Shown: one piece after another, positions 14,911 through 23,673 of the stretch | How the letters are laid out: every line of letters starts with the position of its first letter | Position numbering within the stretch: position 1 is the first letter of the stretch | NCBI GenBank assembly: GCA_018066005.1 | Contig: JAGHSG010000055.1 | Span: forward strand, 1 to 41,435 | From: Bacteroidales bacterium | GTDB taxonomy: Bacteria > Bacteroidota > Bacteroidia > Bacteroidales > Paludibacteraceae | Reading direction: 5' to 3' | DNA: 41,435 nt | Made by a program: the position numbers and the translations under genes | Notes under the pieces: generated by a model | Database searches by the model: none | The model's input: only the letters and a program-made list of their open reading frames with translations | Told to the model about the DNA's origin: nothing

Positions 14911-16694
14911 ACATCTGTCCGATTGCGTTGTTGGCTTTCCCATTGCGGATGATAAACGACTTCACTAACTTTCAAATAAACAGATAACCAGTCTTTTATT
15001 TTATATCTCATATTGAGATAACATAATCCTCCACGGCCATAGACGGCCCGATTAGTGGAAGCATAGAGGACATCGTTTTCATACACATATACGCGATTAT
15101 CCCAATTACGAATATCAAATCCTTGCAGACGCAGTTGCAGGGTAATTGGCACTTGATTGAACGTATAACAGATATCTTGATATACACTCACGCCCCATGT
15201 CAGTGCCGTTGAATCACCTTTTACCAACGAACCGTCCACTTGCGTGCGCAAATGCCATCCGGCATCTTCCCAAGTATATTGATAACGAAGCGAATAGGTA
15301 TTTTTTTCACCTTTACGTTTAGCACGGAATTTCCAAAGCATATTCATTTGGGAAGTCGTTTCATATTCCGCTTGCGCAAAAACGTCCCATCCTGTGCTCG
15401 GGTGATGAATTCCATACTTAACATCGGCAAAACGGAAACCGTCGGCATAAAGGGAGAATATCCATTTAGGTACTAAACGAATCTCTGTACCAATGAATAG
15501 ACCATTTTCATCATTCACCTTGGTTGATTCGGCAAAAGCATACGCGTAACGATTGTGATACGTAGGCGAGAAATAGCGATATTGTACCAAAAAAGATAAA
15601 TCCTGAATAGGTGTAACACGCAGTCCCAGCAACGTGGCAACGCCCCAACGGGAAGCGGAAGTCTGCCGATTTGTCCCTGCATCATACGAGGCTGCCACCT
15701 CACCAAAGACATCCCATTTGCCTTTTACGAATCGACCATTCACGCCAAAAGATGTATAAGTAGAATCGGTGTGATAAATATCTTCCAACACGGTCAAGCC
15801 AACCTGAAAACAATGCCCGCGATAAGTGGTGTTCAGTCCTGCCACGTGATGCCATAAGGTCTTCTCTTTACGCAGTGAATACAATGTCGTTATATCCACC
15901 GGGCCAAAATTAAGCGTCGCTGCCACGCCATGCAAATAATCGTAGGAAGGACTGACTGATGAATATTTTTTAACACCTTCTGTCCCGTTGGACGTTGTCA
16001 AGAAATAAGCGCTCTTGCCGCGATGAACGGTTTGACCAAGGACTAACCCCTGCCCAAACTGCCCCTCAAAATTACCCAAAACCAGTGTTTTAACATGAGG
16101 TATCAAATCACGCACCTGAATATATCCGCCGTAATTCAATTCTTTCCAGGGTTGATTGGGTGCACGCAAGACAGTAAAGCCGGCTTGCACCTTGTTCCGA
16201 TAATTAAAACGATAACGCCAATTGGCATAAACAGGATCACCCGTAAAATTCTCCGCATTGCGCACATCGGTTCGGAGTGTTAATTCATGATTGGCATAAC
16301 GAAATATATCTTTCGGGTAAAAAGTGTCCTTTTCATCGGACTTCTCGGCTACTAAGAAGTACGATAAATTACGAATTTCATAATCCCGCAAAGAAGAGAT
16401 TAACTGCAATTCGCAAATATCTGCCATCGGGTGCTTGTCCACATAATACAGAATGTCATCAATCTGCATAGGCGACAGGAAGCGTAAGCGTTGCAAATCT
16501 TCAACGGATACGGTGTTTATATTCATTTTATGCTGATGCAATTCATATAAATCTTGCGATAAATCTTCCCAGTCGGTAGTTATTCCTTCTTCCGCCAACG
16601 ATTCATAAATATCTGCAAGAATATCTTCTACCGATTGAGCATACAGCACTACCGGTAAACAACAAAGCAATATGAATAGGGTTATTTTTTTCAC
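14883..16694 (-). CDS. Helix-hairpin-helix domain outer-membrane beta-barrel protein
   Basis: The 603-aa protein starts with a signal peptide (ITLFILLCCLPVVLYAQ). A ComEA-like helix-hairpin-helix segment follows at about 58-95 (INTVSVEDLQRLRFLSPMQI...). The rest is a long run of aromatic-ended beta strands closing in LLFRFSL, as in outer-membrane barrels. Such HHH-barrel proteins are widespread in Bacteroidetes and have no settled role. Periplasmic DNA or protein contact is conceivable but not shown. The start is GTG, overlapping the upstream gene's TGA as GTGA. The 3' end overlaps dus by 28 bp on the opposite strand. Confidence 0.75.
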   Translation of the reverse strand: MKKITLFILLCCLPVVLYAQSVEDILADIYESLAEEGITTDWEDLSQDLYELHQHKMNINTVSVEDLQRLRFLSPMQIDDILYYVDKHPMADICELQLISSLRDYEIRNLSYFLVAEKSDEKDTFYPKDIFRYANHELTLRTDVRNAENFTGDPVYANWRYRFNYRNKVQAGFTVLRAPNQPWKELNYGGYIQVRDLIPHVKTLVLGNFEGQFGQGLVLGQTVHRGKSAYFLTTSNGTEGVKKYSSVSPSYDYLHGVAATLNFGPVDITTLYSLRKEKTLWHHVAGLNTTYRGHCFQVGLTVLEDIYHTDSTYTSFGVNGRFVKGKWDVFGEVAASYDAGTNRQTSASRWGVATLLGLRVTPIQDLSFLVQYRYFSPTYHNRYAYAFAESTKVNDENGLFIGTEIRLVPKWIFSLYADGFRFADVKYGIHHPSTGWDVFAQAEYETTSQMNMLWKFRAKRKGEKNTYSLRYQYTWEDAGWHLRTQVDGSLVKGDSTALTWGVSVYQDICYTFNQVPITLQLRLQGFDIRNWDNRVYVYENDVLYASTNRAVYGRGGLCYLNMRYKIKDWLSVYLKVSEVVYHPQWESQQRNRTDVHLLFRFSL

Positions 16695-17458
16695 GGAATC
16701 ATATATCCGATGCGCGCTTTAAGAATAAGTCCCAAACGCGGATTGAATTCAAAATTAGTATCTATTTGCAAGTTATCAAAACGCATTCCTACACCTAAAC
16801 AGGCTACTACCTGCTCCCTATAATAGCAACCTATTTTAAGAATGAGTTGGTCTATACACTGCCATTCAACGGATGTGGCTATACGCCATGTGGTAACCGG
16901 GTCATAATCGCCCTGCAAAGACCAATGGAATCCTTTATAAAAACGGTAATCCGTACCTAACGAATATACCGATGAAACGGAGCGTTTTTCATCATCCGTG
17001 ATACGTATTTTCTGCATAAAGGGGTTATAGGAGAAAGCACCTATCGTAAAGTTTTCCGTCACGTCTATCGTAACCCCCAATTCGGGTATAAAAGTGCCTT
17101 TATATTTCAAATCGTCCCCCGCATAGATAGTATAGTAATTGGCACCTATACCTATACTGAAACGCCCGAAACGACGAGCCAGAGTCAGTCCCACCTGCAT
17201 CTCCTGATACTTACTGTAACCGTAAAAAGAAAATCCTACACCTATATTTATATATGGATTGCAATATCCCATTTGAATGGTGGCTGTATTGAGAGCCGCA
17301 AGGAGATATTCATTTTCATATTGGGCGGCGAATTGAAAACGGGCAGGCTGAACCAGACAGGCAGGATTCTGAAAGGTCGTCCAACTATCCGTCCGCGACG
17401 TCTGAATATTGCCTATATGCATCGCCGATGTTAATATAATGCAGATAATTTCAAGCAT
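16691..17458 (-). CDS. Predicted outer-membrane beta-barrel protein (NPA-motif family)
   Basis: From the ATG at 17458 the product is 255 aa: a short hydrophobic leader (LEIICIILTSA), a WTTFQNPACL segment resembling the 'NPA' motif of PorV/FadL-like barrels, then about twelve amphipathic strands ending in a tyrosine-rich terminus. It is cotranslated with the HHH-barrel gene (GTGA overlap), so the two may form one envelope complex. A longer frame opens at 17548, but its start would lie upstream of the predicted promoter (17467-17497). With that promoter the mRNA is almost leaderless. The substrate or function is unknown. Confidence 0.65.
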   Translation of the reverse strand: MLEIICIILTSAMHIGNIQTSRTDSWTTFQNPACLVQPARFQFAAQYENEYLLAALNTATIQMGYCNPYINIGVGFSFYGYSKYQEMQVGLTLARRFGRFSIGIGANYYTIYAGDDLKYKGTFIPELGVTIDVTENFTIGAFSYNPFMQKIRITDDEKRSVSSVYSLGTDYRFYKGFHWSLQGDYDPVTTWRIATSVEWQCIDQLILKIGCYYREQVVACLGVGMRFDNLQIDTNFEFNPRLGLILKARIGYMIP

Positions 17459-17466
17459 ACTGACCG

Positions 17467-17497
17467 CAAAGATATAAAAAAAATTGTATATATCAAA
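17467..17497 (-). promoter_or_regulatory. Minus-strand promoter for the 17458-14883 gene pair
   Basis: On the minus strand TTTG (17494-17497), a 19-nt spacer and TATCTTTG (17467-17474) fit the consensus. The start site would be near 17460, almost at the ATG. It is interleaved with the plus-strand promoter 17483-17514. Confidence 0.7.
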
Positions 17498-17514
17498 AAA
17501 AAAGTGTACCTTTG
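17483..17514 (+). promoter_or_regulatory. Plus-strand promoter for the 17527 membrane protein
   Basis: ATTG (17483-17486, TTG kept), a 20-nt spacer and TACCTTTG (17507-17514) fit the consensus. The predicted start near 17521 leaves only a few bases before the ATG at 17527. Each promoter's -33 box lies in the other's spacer. Confidence 0.7.
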
Positions 17515-17526
17515 TAGCGCATAACA

Positions 17527-18261
17527 ATGACTTCTCGGTGGAAAACATATTATAACTCGTGGAAGAAATACCTCCGGTGGATCAGTTGGGGTATGAGTGC
17601 TGCCGCACTGGCATACCTCGTCTATAAACTATATACCTACCCCGACTACCGACAACTCAACCTCTACCTCCACGCTGCCGGCACAACCGATTGGTACTGC
17701 CTGACCGTTGCCGTCCTGCTCATACCAGTCCAACTGCTCGCCGAAGCACGACGATGGCAATGGACCCTGCGCGGATGGAAAAAAATATCCCTCCATACGA
17801 GTTGGCAACACGTCCTCACCGGACTTATCGCCGGATTCATAACACCCTATAGAGCCGGAGACATACCCGCACGACTCCTCGCCGCAGGAATAGACTCCAC
17901 ACACAACGACAACGACAACTGGCACACATGGCTGCACGACTGGAAAAAATGGTTCCCCGTACTCCTGTGGACCGTCATCCGATACCTCATCTGGGGACTC
18001 CAACTGTGGGCGGTACTGACCTTCGTCCATATACACCTGTCACCCCTGCAAGCACTCTCCTCTATCGCCCTCTACTACCTCGTCATCAGCATCATGCCCG
18101 GACTGCCCGCTGCCGATGTCGCACTCAAAGGAGGATGGGCGGTTATCATCTTTGAACAATATACTGACAATATACCTGCCATCGCTATCGCCGTCAGCAT
18201 AATTTGGCTTATCAATACGATTTTACCCGTTTTATTTGCAAGTATCAAAAAGTTTTTGTAA
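17527..18261 (+). CDS. Integral membrane protein, LPG-synthase-TM/AglD-like
   Basis: The 244-aa product has about six hydrophobic segments (roughly 18-35, 55-72, 93-110, 140-165, 170-195 and 215-238). Short motifs recall the UPF0104/lysylphosphatidylglycerol-synthase transmembrane family: LLAEARRW (about 70-77) and ITPYRAGDIPAR (about 105-116), the latter like the family's P-x-R-x-GE/GD loop. It is shorter than the usual ~300 aa. Members are membrane lipid- or glycan-linked proteins of mostly unknown function. Its last codons overlap the malQ promoter at 18235-18266. Confidence 0.6.
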   Translation: MTSRWKTYYNSWKKYLRWISWGMSAAALAYLVYKLYTYPDYRQLNLYLHAAGTTDWYCLTVAVLLIPVQLLAEARRWQWTLRGWKKISLHTSWQHVLTGLIAGFITPYRAGDIPARLLAAGIDSTHNDNDNWHTWLHDWKKWFPVLLWTVIRYLIWGLQLWAVLTFVHIHLSPLQALSSIALYYLVISIMPGLPAADVALKGGWAVIIFEQYTDNIPAIAIAVSIIWLINTILPVLFASIKKFL

Positions 18262-18266
18262 TTTTG
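18235..18266 (+). promoter_or_regulatory. malQ promoter
   Basis: TTTG (18235-18238), a 20-nt spacer and TAATTTTG (18259-18266) give a perfect Bacteroidetes promoter. The TAA stop codon of the upstream gene is the first three bases of the -7 box. Transcription would begin near 18273, about 315 nt before the malQ ATG. Confidence 0.8.
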
Positions 18267-18272
18267 CAGTCA

Positions 18273-18588
18273 GTTTTTCGAAGTGTTGAAAACAAAATAA
18301 AACTCTATTTTAATCACAAGCGGGCTTTTTAGCCTTTTATCAGACATAAGAACGACACGTCGTCGGTGTCCATAAAAGCCTTATATCGCCCGCCACAAAG
18401 GAACAAAGAACACGAAAAATATGCTTTGTGAACTTCGTATCTTCGTGTTGGCGGCATACGTGTGGAGAGCCCTATCGGCAAGTAGCGGAGCGGAGTGCCC
18501 AACAGGGCGAAACGCACAAAGCAGACAGTTGTGATAAAAAAACAGTTATATAGAAGTGAAATTAGTAAGCTAACTAAATCAATCTAAT
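18273..18588 (+). ncRNA. Long structured 5' leader of malQ (possible regulatory RNA)
   Basis: There is no plausible gene here. A nested hairpin is visible at 18320-18393: GCGGGC/GCCCGC (6 bp), CTTTTAT/ATAAAAG (7 bp), GACAC/GTGTC (5 bp). The middle holds interleaved alternatives: AACACGAA (18409-18416) pairs with TTCGTGTT (18442-18449), while GCTTTGTG (18423-18430) can pair with CACAAAG upstream (18394-18400) or CACAAAGC downstream (18515-18522). A third domain uses GCCCT (18469-18473) with AGGGC (18504-18508). Mutually exclusive helices suggest a switch, but no terminator T-run is seen. It does not match any riboswitch I recognise. A stand-alone small RNA or an intergenic repeat element are alternatives. 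Confidence 0.45.
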
Positions 18589-21174
18589 ATGAATGCACAT
18601 TTTCAAATCAATTACCGGACCGAATTTGGTCAACAACTATGTATTATTCAATTCGGTGACAAACCCAAATACACCGAACAACAACCCCTCTACCTGTCTT
18701 GCGTAGGACAAGACTGCTGGATGACCGACATCGACCTCCCTGCCGGCACCTTCCAATATAAATACGCTATCCCCGTTCCCGGCGGCTTCCTGTACGAAGC
18801 GGGTGCCGTACGCAACATCGAGATGCGCTCTGCCGACAAAAACGTCTCCATCCACGACTACTGGCAAGCCATTGTCTACGAAAAAGCCTTCTACACCACC
18901 GCCTTCCTCAAATCGCTCTTCCGTCGCCAAGGCAACGAGAAAACACTCAAAAAAACAGCCAACGCTGCCAAAGGTAACGTACGCTTCACCATCGACCTGC
19001 CCCAGATACTCCCCTGCCAAGGCGTAGCCATCATGGGTAATATCAAGGAATTAGGCAACTGGGACGCAGCCAAAAAAGTCGTCATGGATGACTCCGACTT
19101 CCCCGTCTGGAATGCCGCCATTTCCGTTAAAGCAAACGAGATATTCGAATATAAATATGTCGTCTTCGACAAGACAACCAACCAAATCGTTGATATGGAA
19201 TGGGGCGAGAACCGCCACGTCTGGGGCGTACAGAAAGGCGTCGTCATCATGCAGAACGACCGCAATTTCCGCCGCACACACCCCCGCTGGAAAGGTGCCG
19301 GCGTAGCCGTACCCGTCTTCTCACTCCGCACCAACGAAGGTTTCGGCATAGGTGAGTTCCAAGACCTCAAAAAAATGGCAGACTGGGCCGTGATGACAGG
19401 TATGAAGATGATTCAGACACTGCCTATCAACGACACCACCCTCACCCATACCAACCGCGACAGTTACCCTTACAGCCCCGTCAGCGTCTTCGCCCTGCAC
19501 CCCATCTACATCAACATCGAGAAAATGGGTAAACTCACACCCGCACAACTCAAAAAATACAACGCCACCAAAGCCGAGTTCAACGCCAAGACCATAGCCG
19601 ACTACCAAGTCGTCTATGACGAGAAGATGAAGTACTTCAAAGCCCTGTACAAACAGGACAAAGAAACCCTCTTCGCTTCCGATGAATACAAGGATTTCTA
19701 CAAGAAGAGCAAAGGCTGGCTGGCTCCCTACGCCGACTTTATGGCCAAACGCGACAAGCAACCCAAAGACTTCTACTGCTTCCTGCAATTCCATGCCGAC
19801 AAGCAACTCAGCGAAGCCGTCGCTTACGCACACAGCATAGGCGTAGCTATGAAAGGGGATATACCTATCGGAATCAATCCCGACAGCGTGGATGCTTACC
19901 AAAACCCCGAACTGTTCAACCTCAAAGCCAGTGCCGGCGCTCCGCCTGATGACTTCGATGCTCGCGGACAGAACTGGGGCTTCCCGACCTATAACTGGGA
20001 TGTCATGGCTAAAGATAACTACGCCTGGTGGCAACAACGCTTCCAAAAAATGGCGGACTACTTCGACGCTTACCGTATCGACCATATCCTCGGTATGTTC
20101 CGTATATGGCAGATGCGCAAGACGGATGTTTGGGGACTGTGCGGACATTTCTGCCCCGCCCTGCCCTACAGCCTGCAAGACCTGTGGAACATGGGTGTCA
20201 AACTGGACGAAGACCGCATGACCAAACCCTATATTCGCAGCAACTTCCTCGGCGACGTCTTCGGCTACGATACCGACTACGCCAAAGAGCATTTCCTGCT
20301 TACCAACGACGGTTATGTCTATTATTTCCGTCCCGAATTTGATACGCAAGTCAAAGTACAGGAATATTTTGAACAAGGCGAAGGTCAGCAACTGCCCGAA
20401 GGACAGCGCATCAACCTTATGAACGGACTTATCTACCTGCACTGCGAAGTGCTCTTTGTCCGCGACCAAAAGAACGAGTTCATGCTCCACCCGCGTATCT
20501 CCATCTACCAGAGTCACAGTTTCAACGAACTGTACCAAGACCAGAAAGATGTTATCATGGGTATCTATAACGACTATTTCTTCCGTCGTCACACCGAGTT
20601 CTGGCGCAACAGTGCCATGAGCAAGATACCAACCCTTATCAACTCCACCGGTATGCTCTGCTGCGGTGAAGACTTAGGTATGGTACCCGAGTGCGTACCG
20701 CAAGTGATGCACGAACTGCAAATACTCTCCCTGGAGATTCAACGTATGCCCAAAGACCCGACTATCAAGTTTGCCCACCCTGCCGACGCACCTTATCTGA
20801 GTGTCTGCACCACGGGTACACACGACACCAACCCGCTCCGCGCCTGGTGGGAAGAAGACCGCAACACAACCCAACGCTTCTACAACGAGCAGATGGGCTG
20901 GTGGGGTGAAGCACCTGCCGAGATGACGCCCGAGATAGCCGAGTTCATCGTCAACCAACACATGTTCAGCCCCGCTATGTGGGTTATCCTCCCTCTGCAA
21001 GACTGGTTAGCCGTAGATGGTAACGTACGCATCCAAGACGCGCATGCCGACCGTATCAACCTGCCCAGCAACCCGCGGCATTTCTGGAACTACCGCATGC
21101 ACCTGAGCATAGAAGACCTGATGAAGAAGAAAGACCTCAACGCCAAGATTCGTCAACTTACTTCCGTACGATAA
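18589..21174 (+). CDS. malQ: 4-alpha-glucanotransferase (amylomaltase) with two CBM20 domains
   Basis: The 861-aa cytoplasmic GH77 enzyme disproportionates maltodextrins, moving alpha-1,4-glucan chains between acceptors. Two N-terminal starch-binding CBM20-like domains (about 1-100 and 127-235; GNIKELGNWDAAKKV is typical of the second) precede the GH77 barrel, the layout of the long plant DPE2-like/Bacteroidetes MalQ. Catalytic residues are visible: nucleophile Asp498 in YRIDHILG, acid/base Glu694 in GEDLGMVP and Asp746 in THDTNPLRAW. It has its own promoter and a long leader, apart from the GH133-GT4-GH57 cluster, but should work with it in glycogen turnover. The stop overlaps the esterase ATG (TAATG). 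Confidence 0.96.
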   Translation: MNAHFQINYRTEFGQQLCIIQFGDKPKYTEQQPLYLSCVGQDCWMTDIDLPAGTFQYKYAIPVPGGFLYEAGAVRNIEMRSADKNVSIHDYWQAIVYEKAFYTTAFLKSLFRRQGNEKTLKKTANAAKGNVRFTIDLPQILPCQGVAIMGNIKELGNWDAAKKVVMDDSDFPVWNAAISVKANEIFEYKYVVFDKTTNQIVDMEWGENRHVWGVQKGVVIMQNDRNFRRTHPRWKGAGVAVPVFSLRTNEGFGIGEFQDLKKMADWAVMTGMKMIQTLPINDTTLTHTNRDSYPYSPVSVFALHPIYINIEKMGKLTPAQLKKYNATKAEFNAKTIADYQVVYDEKMKYFKALYKQDKETLFASDEYKDFYKKSKGWLAPYADFMAKRDKQPKDFYCFLQFHADKQLSEAVAYAHSIGVAMKGDIPIGINPDSVDAYQNPELFNLKASAGAPPDDFDARGQNWGFPTYNWDVMAKDNYAWWQQRFQKMADYFDAYRIDHILGMFRIWQMRKTDVWGLCGHFCPALPYSLQDLWNMGVKLDEDRMTKPYIRSNFLGDVFGYDTDYAKEHFLLTNDGYVYYFRPEFDTQVKVQEYFEQGEGQQLPEGQRINLMNGLIYLHCEVLFVRDQKNEFMLHPRISIYQSHSFNELYQDQKDVIMGIYNDYFFRRHTEFWRNSAMSKIPTLINSTGMLCCGEDLGMVPECVPQVMHELQILSLEIQRMPKDPTIKFAHPADAPYLSVCTTGTHDTNPLRAWWEEDRNTTQRFYNEQMGWWGEAPAEMTPEIAEFIVNQHMFSPAMWVILPLQDWLAVDGNVRIQDAHADRINLPSNPRHFWNYRMHLSIEDLMKKKDLNAKIRQLTSVR

Positions 21175-21995
21175 TGAAAAAACATCTTATGTATATCATG
21201 AGCATCCTGCCGGCCCTCGCGCTGGTGGGATGTTCTACTTCCGACAAGAAGTCACCCGCTACCTGCAACGACATCGTAGCGCATCCCTCGCAAGTTATCC
21301 TCACCTCCGCCGCCGTCAGCAGCGGCACCGACACCATATCTATGGGTGTCTGTGTCTATCTGCCGCAGGACTACACCGAAGCACAAACCTACCCCGTCCT
21401 CTACCTCTTGCACGGTAGCGGAGACGACGAGACAGGTTGGGTTGTCAAGGGTAATATGCAAGCCATCATGGACTCGCTCATCACGTCCGGCAGCACCATT
21501 CCTATGGTCGTTATTATGCCTAACGGCTATGCCGAGCACTACAACACATGGTTTGGTACGGACATTCCAGAACCCGAACAACGCCATTGGATGGACGGAT
21601 ATTTTGAGACGTTCTTTCCTTCGCTTATGGACTGGACAGCCGAACATTACTCCGTCTATACGGACAAAGCGCACACGGCTATTGCCGGACTCAGCATGGG
21701 CGGCTACCACACCATACACGTGGCAGGACTGCTGCAAGGGCGGTTTGACTACGTAGGACCGTTTTCGGCGGTGGAGAAAGTGCTGCCGCAATTGGATACG
21801 GTTATGATGGGCAACCCCCGTCTGTTCTGGATGGCGATAGGTGAAGATGATTTCCTGTATAGGAATAATGTACAGATGCGTGCGTATATGGACGAGCGCG
21901 GATACACGTACACGTACCACGAGTCCCAAGGCGGTCATGACTGGCCCAACTGGATGGACTACCTCCGCCTCTTCACCCCGCAACTATTTCACTAA
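21174..21995 (+). CDS. Lipoprotein esterase of the esterase D / CE1-like family
   Basis: The 273-aa alpha/beta-hydrolase starts with a lipoprotein signal peptide (lipobox ALVGC, Cys20), so it is anchored in the envelope. Motifs: YPVLYLLHGSGDDETGW (oxyanion region), nucleophile Ser174 in GLSMGG, probable acid in the GEDDFLYRN segment and His255 in QGGHDWPNW. Relatives include S-formylglutathione hydrolase, feruloyl/acetyl xylan esterases and trehalose/enterochelin esterases; the substrate is open. It is translationally coupled to malQ (TAATG), so it may act on an alpha-glucan-derived or co-imported ester, which is inference. Confidence 0.85.
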   Translation: MKKHLMYIMSILPALALVGCSTSDKKSPATCNDIVAHPSQVILTSAAVSSGTDTISMGVCVYLPQDYTEAQTYPVLYLLHGSGDDETGWVVKGNMQAIMDSLITSGSTIPMVVIMPNGYAEHYNTWFGTDIPEPEQRHWMDGYFETFFPSLMDWTAEHYSVYTDKAHTAIAGLSMGGYHTIHVAGLLQGRFDYVGPFSAVEKVLPQLDTVMMGNPRLFWMAIGEDDFLYRNNVQMRAYMDERGYTYTYHESQGGHDWPNWMDYLRLFTPQLFH

Positions 21996-22003
21996 ATTGT
22001 TGT

Positions 22004-22019
22004 AGCGCCTGACGGCGTT
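22004..22019. repeat. Single mini-hairpin with ACAACAATT flank
   Basis: CGCC-tgac-GGCG (22006-22017; outer bases extend it with a wobble pair) sits between two convergent genes and touches the stop codon of the PIG-L fusion. On the minus strand it reads AACGCC-gtca-GGCGCT followed by ACAACAATT, the same loop and flank as units of the gldD arrays. No T-run follows on either strand, so it is not a standard terminator. Confidence 0.6.
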
Positions 22020-23673
22020 AGAACCGGTACTGAACGAATGCTTCAATAGCTTCGTAGTCTGCCAGACCGAGTTTGGCATAGAGTTCGGCTGTGGCATGAT
22101 TACGGTCTTCGGCACGCTGCCAGAATAGGCGCTCATCATCGCCCATAAACGGCGCTGACTCCATCTGAGATTGGTGACGCAGAATTGTATTACGCTTGGA
22201 GCGCAGTTCTTCCGGTGACATAGGTACTGCCATCTCAATCAAATCCACATCCCACTCCATCCAAGCACCACGATACATCCAGACACGGCACTCACGCAGC
22301 CAAGGTTCGTGGTCTTTGAGTTCATCTATGGCTGCTAACACAGCATCCAGACACACTTTATGTGTTCCGTGCGGGTCGGCAAGGTCGCCTGCAACAAACA
22401 TCTCCTGGGGACGGATTTCCAAAAGCAGTTTTTTGACAATCTCTACATCGCGTTGCGACAGGTCACCCTTCTTGATTGTGCCGGTCTCGTAAAAAGGCAG
22501 ATTGAGGAAGTGTATATGCGACGTGTCCAATCCCATATACCGACAAGCTGCCGTAGCTTCACCGCGACGAATGAGAGCTTTGAGATCAAGAATTTCACGG
22601 GAAGAGAAATCTTGAACGGATAAAGGTTTATCGCTTGTGGATATTTTCTTATTGTTTAAAACTTGTGGAAGACCATTATTGAAGTCAAGGAAGTATTGTA
22701 AGTTTTCATCAGCGACAGCGATGCAGCCGCTGGTCTCGTAAGCAATATGTACGTTATGTCCTTGCTTAATAAGGCGTGCGAATGTTCCTCCCATAGAGAT
22801 GACGTCGTCATCCGGATGGGGCGAGAAGATAAGGATATCCTTGGGGTAAGGATTAGCCCGTTCGGGACGGTTGCTGTCATCGGCGTTGGGCTTACCTCCG
22901 GGCCATCCTGTAATGGTGTGCTGAATGTCATTAAAGACTTTTATATTGCAATTATAAGCAGAACCATACAAAACAACCAATTCGTTAAGACCGTTATTGT
23001 CATAATCTTTATTGGTGAGCTTAAGAATAGGTTTGCCCGTTTGTTGGCATAGCCAGACGATGGCACGTCGCGAGAGTTGGTCATCCCAATCACATCGTGT
23101 CACCAACCAAGGCCGTTGAATACGGGTTAGCAGAGCCGCAGCATTCAAATCACACACAATCTGCACACTTTTGTGATATTGCAGTTTAGAAGCCGGACTA
23201 CTATCTTTTACCTCGCCTTCAATAGCATCCAGAAGGGCTTGTGCTTTATGTTCACCCCATGCCACTAAAATAACCTCTTTGGCGTTCAGCATCGAACGTA
23301 TTCCCTGACCGCCTATCTGTCCGAGTGAACCAAGTCCGATAACCAACAGGTCCAGGGGTTCGTCATTACTGAGCAAACCATCCTGCCAATCAATAAAATG
23401 AACTTGCGTTTGCAAGGATGCTATGGCCTGGCGTATATCAACAAGTGATTTACCTGTGGATAACGCTATGGTAAACGATTTAGAAGATGCCTGTTGAACA
23501 CGCTCCGTAATCAATTTAGACACCAACGTACAGCCCTCATCGGCATTTTCAACGATGGTCGTCTGAATCTTCTCCCGTCGTGTAAGACGGGATAACTCCA
23601 ACGGATCTGTTGTTCGATAGAGTTTACTCGGGACGCGAGAAAGCACTATTTGTGAAGATAGATTATTTTTCAT
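22018..23673 (-). CDS. PIG-L deacetylase fused to a degenerate NagB-like domain
   Basis: The 551-aa protein is a shortened form of the ~660-aa Bacteroidetes NagB-LmbE fusion. The C-terminal PIG-L/LmbE de-N-acetylase domain (about 275-551) is intact: zinc motif HPDD at 286-289 in SPHPDDDVISMGG, and H-G-T-H at 435-438. The N-terminal glucosamine-6-phosphate deaminase half has lost about 110 residues. Its STGKS loop (about 70) remains, but the LDEY and FNEP active-site segments are absent and the GIGxxGHIG motif reads GLGSLGQIG. Deaminase activity is unlikely, and deacetylation of an amino-sugar conjugate is the expected reaction. The ATG overlaps the MFS stop (AATGA). Confidence 0.88.
   Translation of the reverse strand: MKNNLSSQIVLSRVPSKLYRTTDPLELSRLTRREKIQTTIVENADEGCTLVSKLITERVQQASSKSFTIALSTGKSLVDIRQAIASLQTQVHFIDWQDGLLSNDEPLDLLVIGLGSLGQIGGQGIRSMLNAKEVILVAWGEHKAQALLDAIEGEVKDSSPASKLQYHKSVQIVCDLNAAALLTRIQRPWLVTRCDWDDQLSRRAIVWLCQQTGKPILKLTNKDYDNNGLNELVVLYGSAYNCNIKVFNDIQHTITGWPGGKPNADDSNRPERANPYPKDILIFSPHPDDDVISMGGTFARLIKQGHNVHIAYETSGCIAVADENLQYFLDFNNGLPQVLNNKKISTSDKPLSVQDFSSREILDLKALIRRGEATAACRYMGLDTSHIHFLNLPFYETGTIKKGDLSQRDVEIVKKLLLEIRPQEMFVAGDLADPHGTHKVCLDAVLAAIDELKDHEPWLRECRVWMYRGAWMEWDVDLIEMAVPMSPEELRSKRNTILRHQSQMESAPFMGDDERLFWQRAEDRNHATAELYAKLGLADYEAIEAFVQYRF

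Noticed and set aside
18329..18517. Minus-strand frame of 62 codons in the malQ leader
   Set aside because: It has no homology I recognise and coincides with strong inverted repeats; RNA structure explains the region better.
19321..20592. Long minus-strand open frame opposite malQ (423 codons)
   Set aside because: It lies entirely inside malQ, whose catalytic motifs are all present; the antisense product has no recognisable domain.
22004..22019. Hairpin between esterase and PIG-L genes as a bidirectional terminator
   Set aside because: The stem is only 4-6 bp and no T-run follows on either strand; it fits the hairpin repeat family better.
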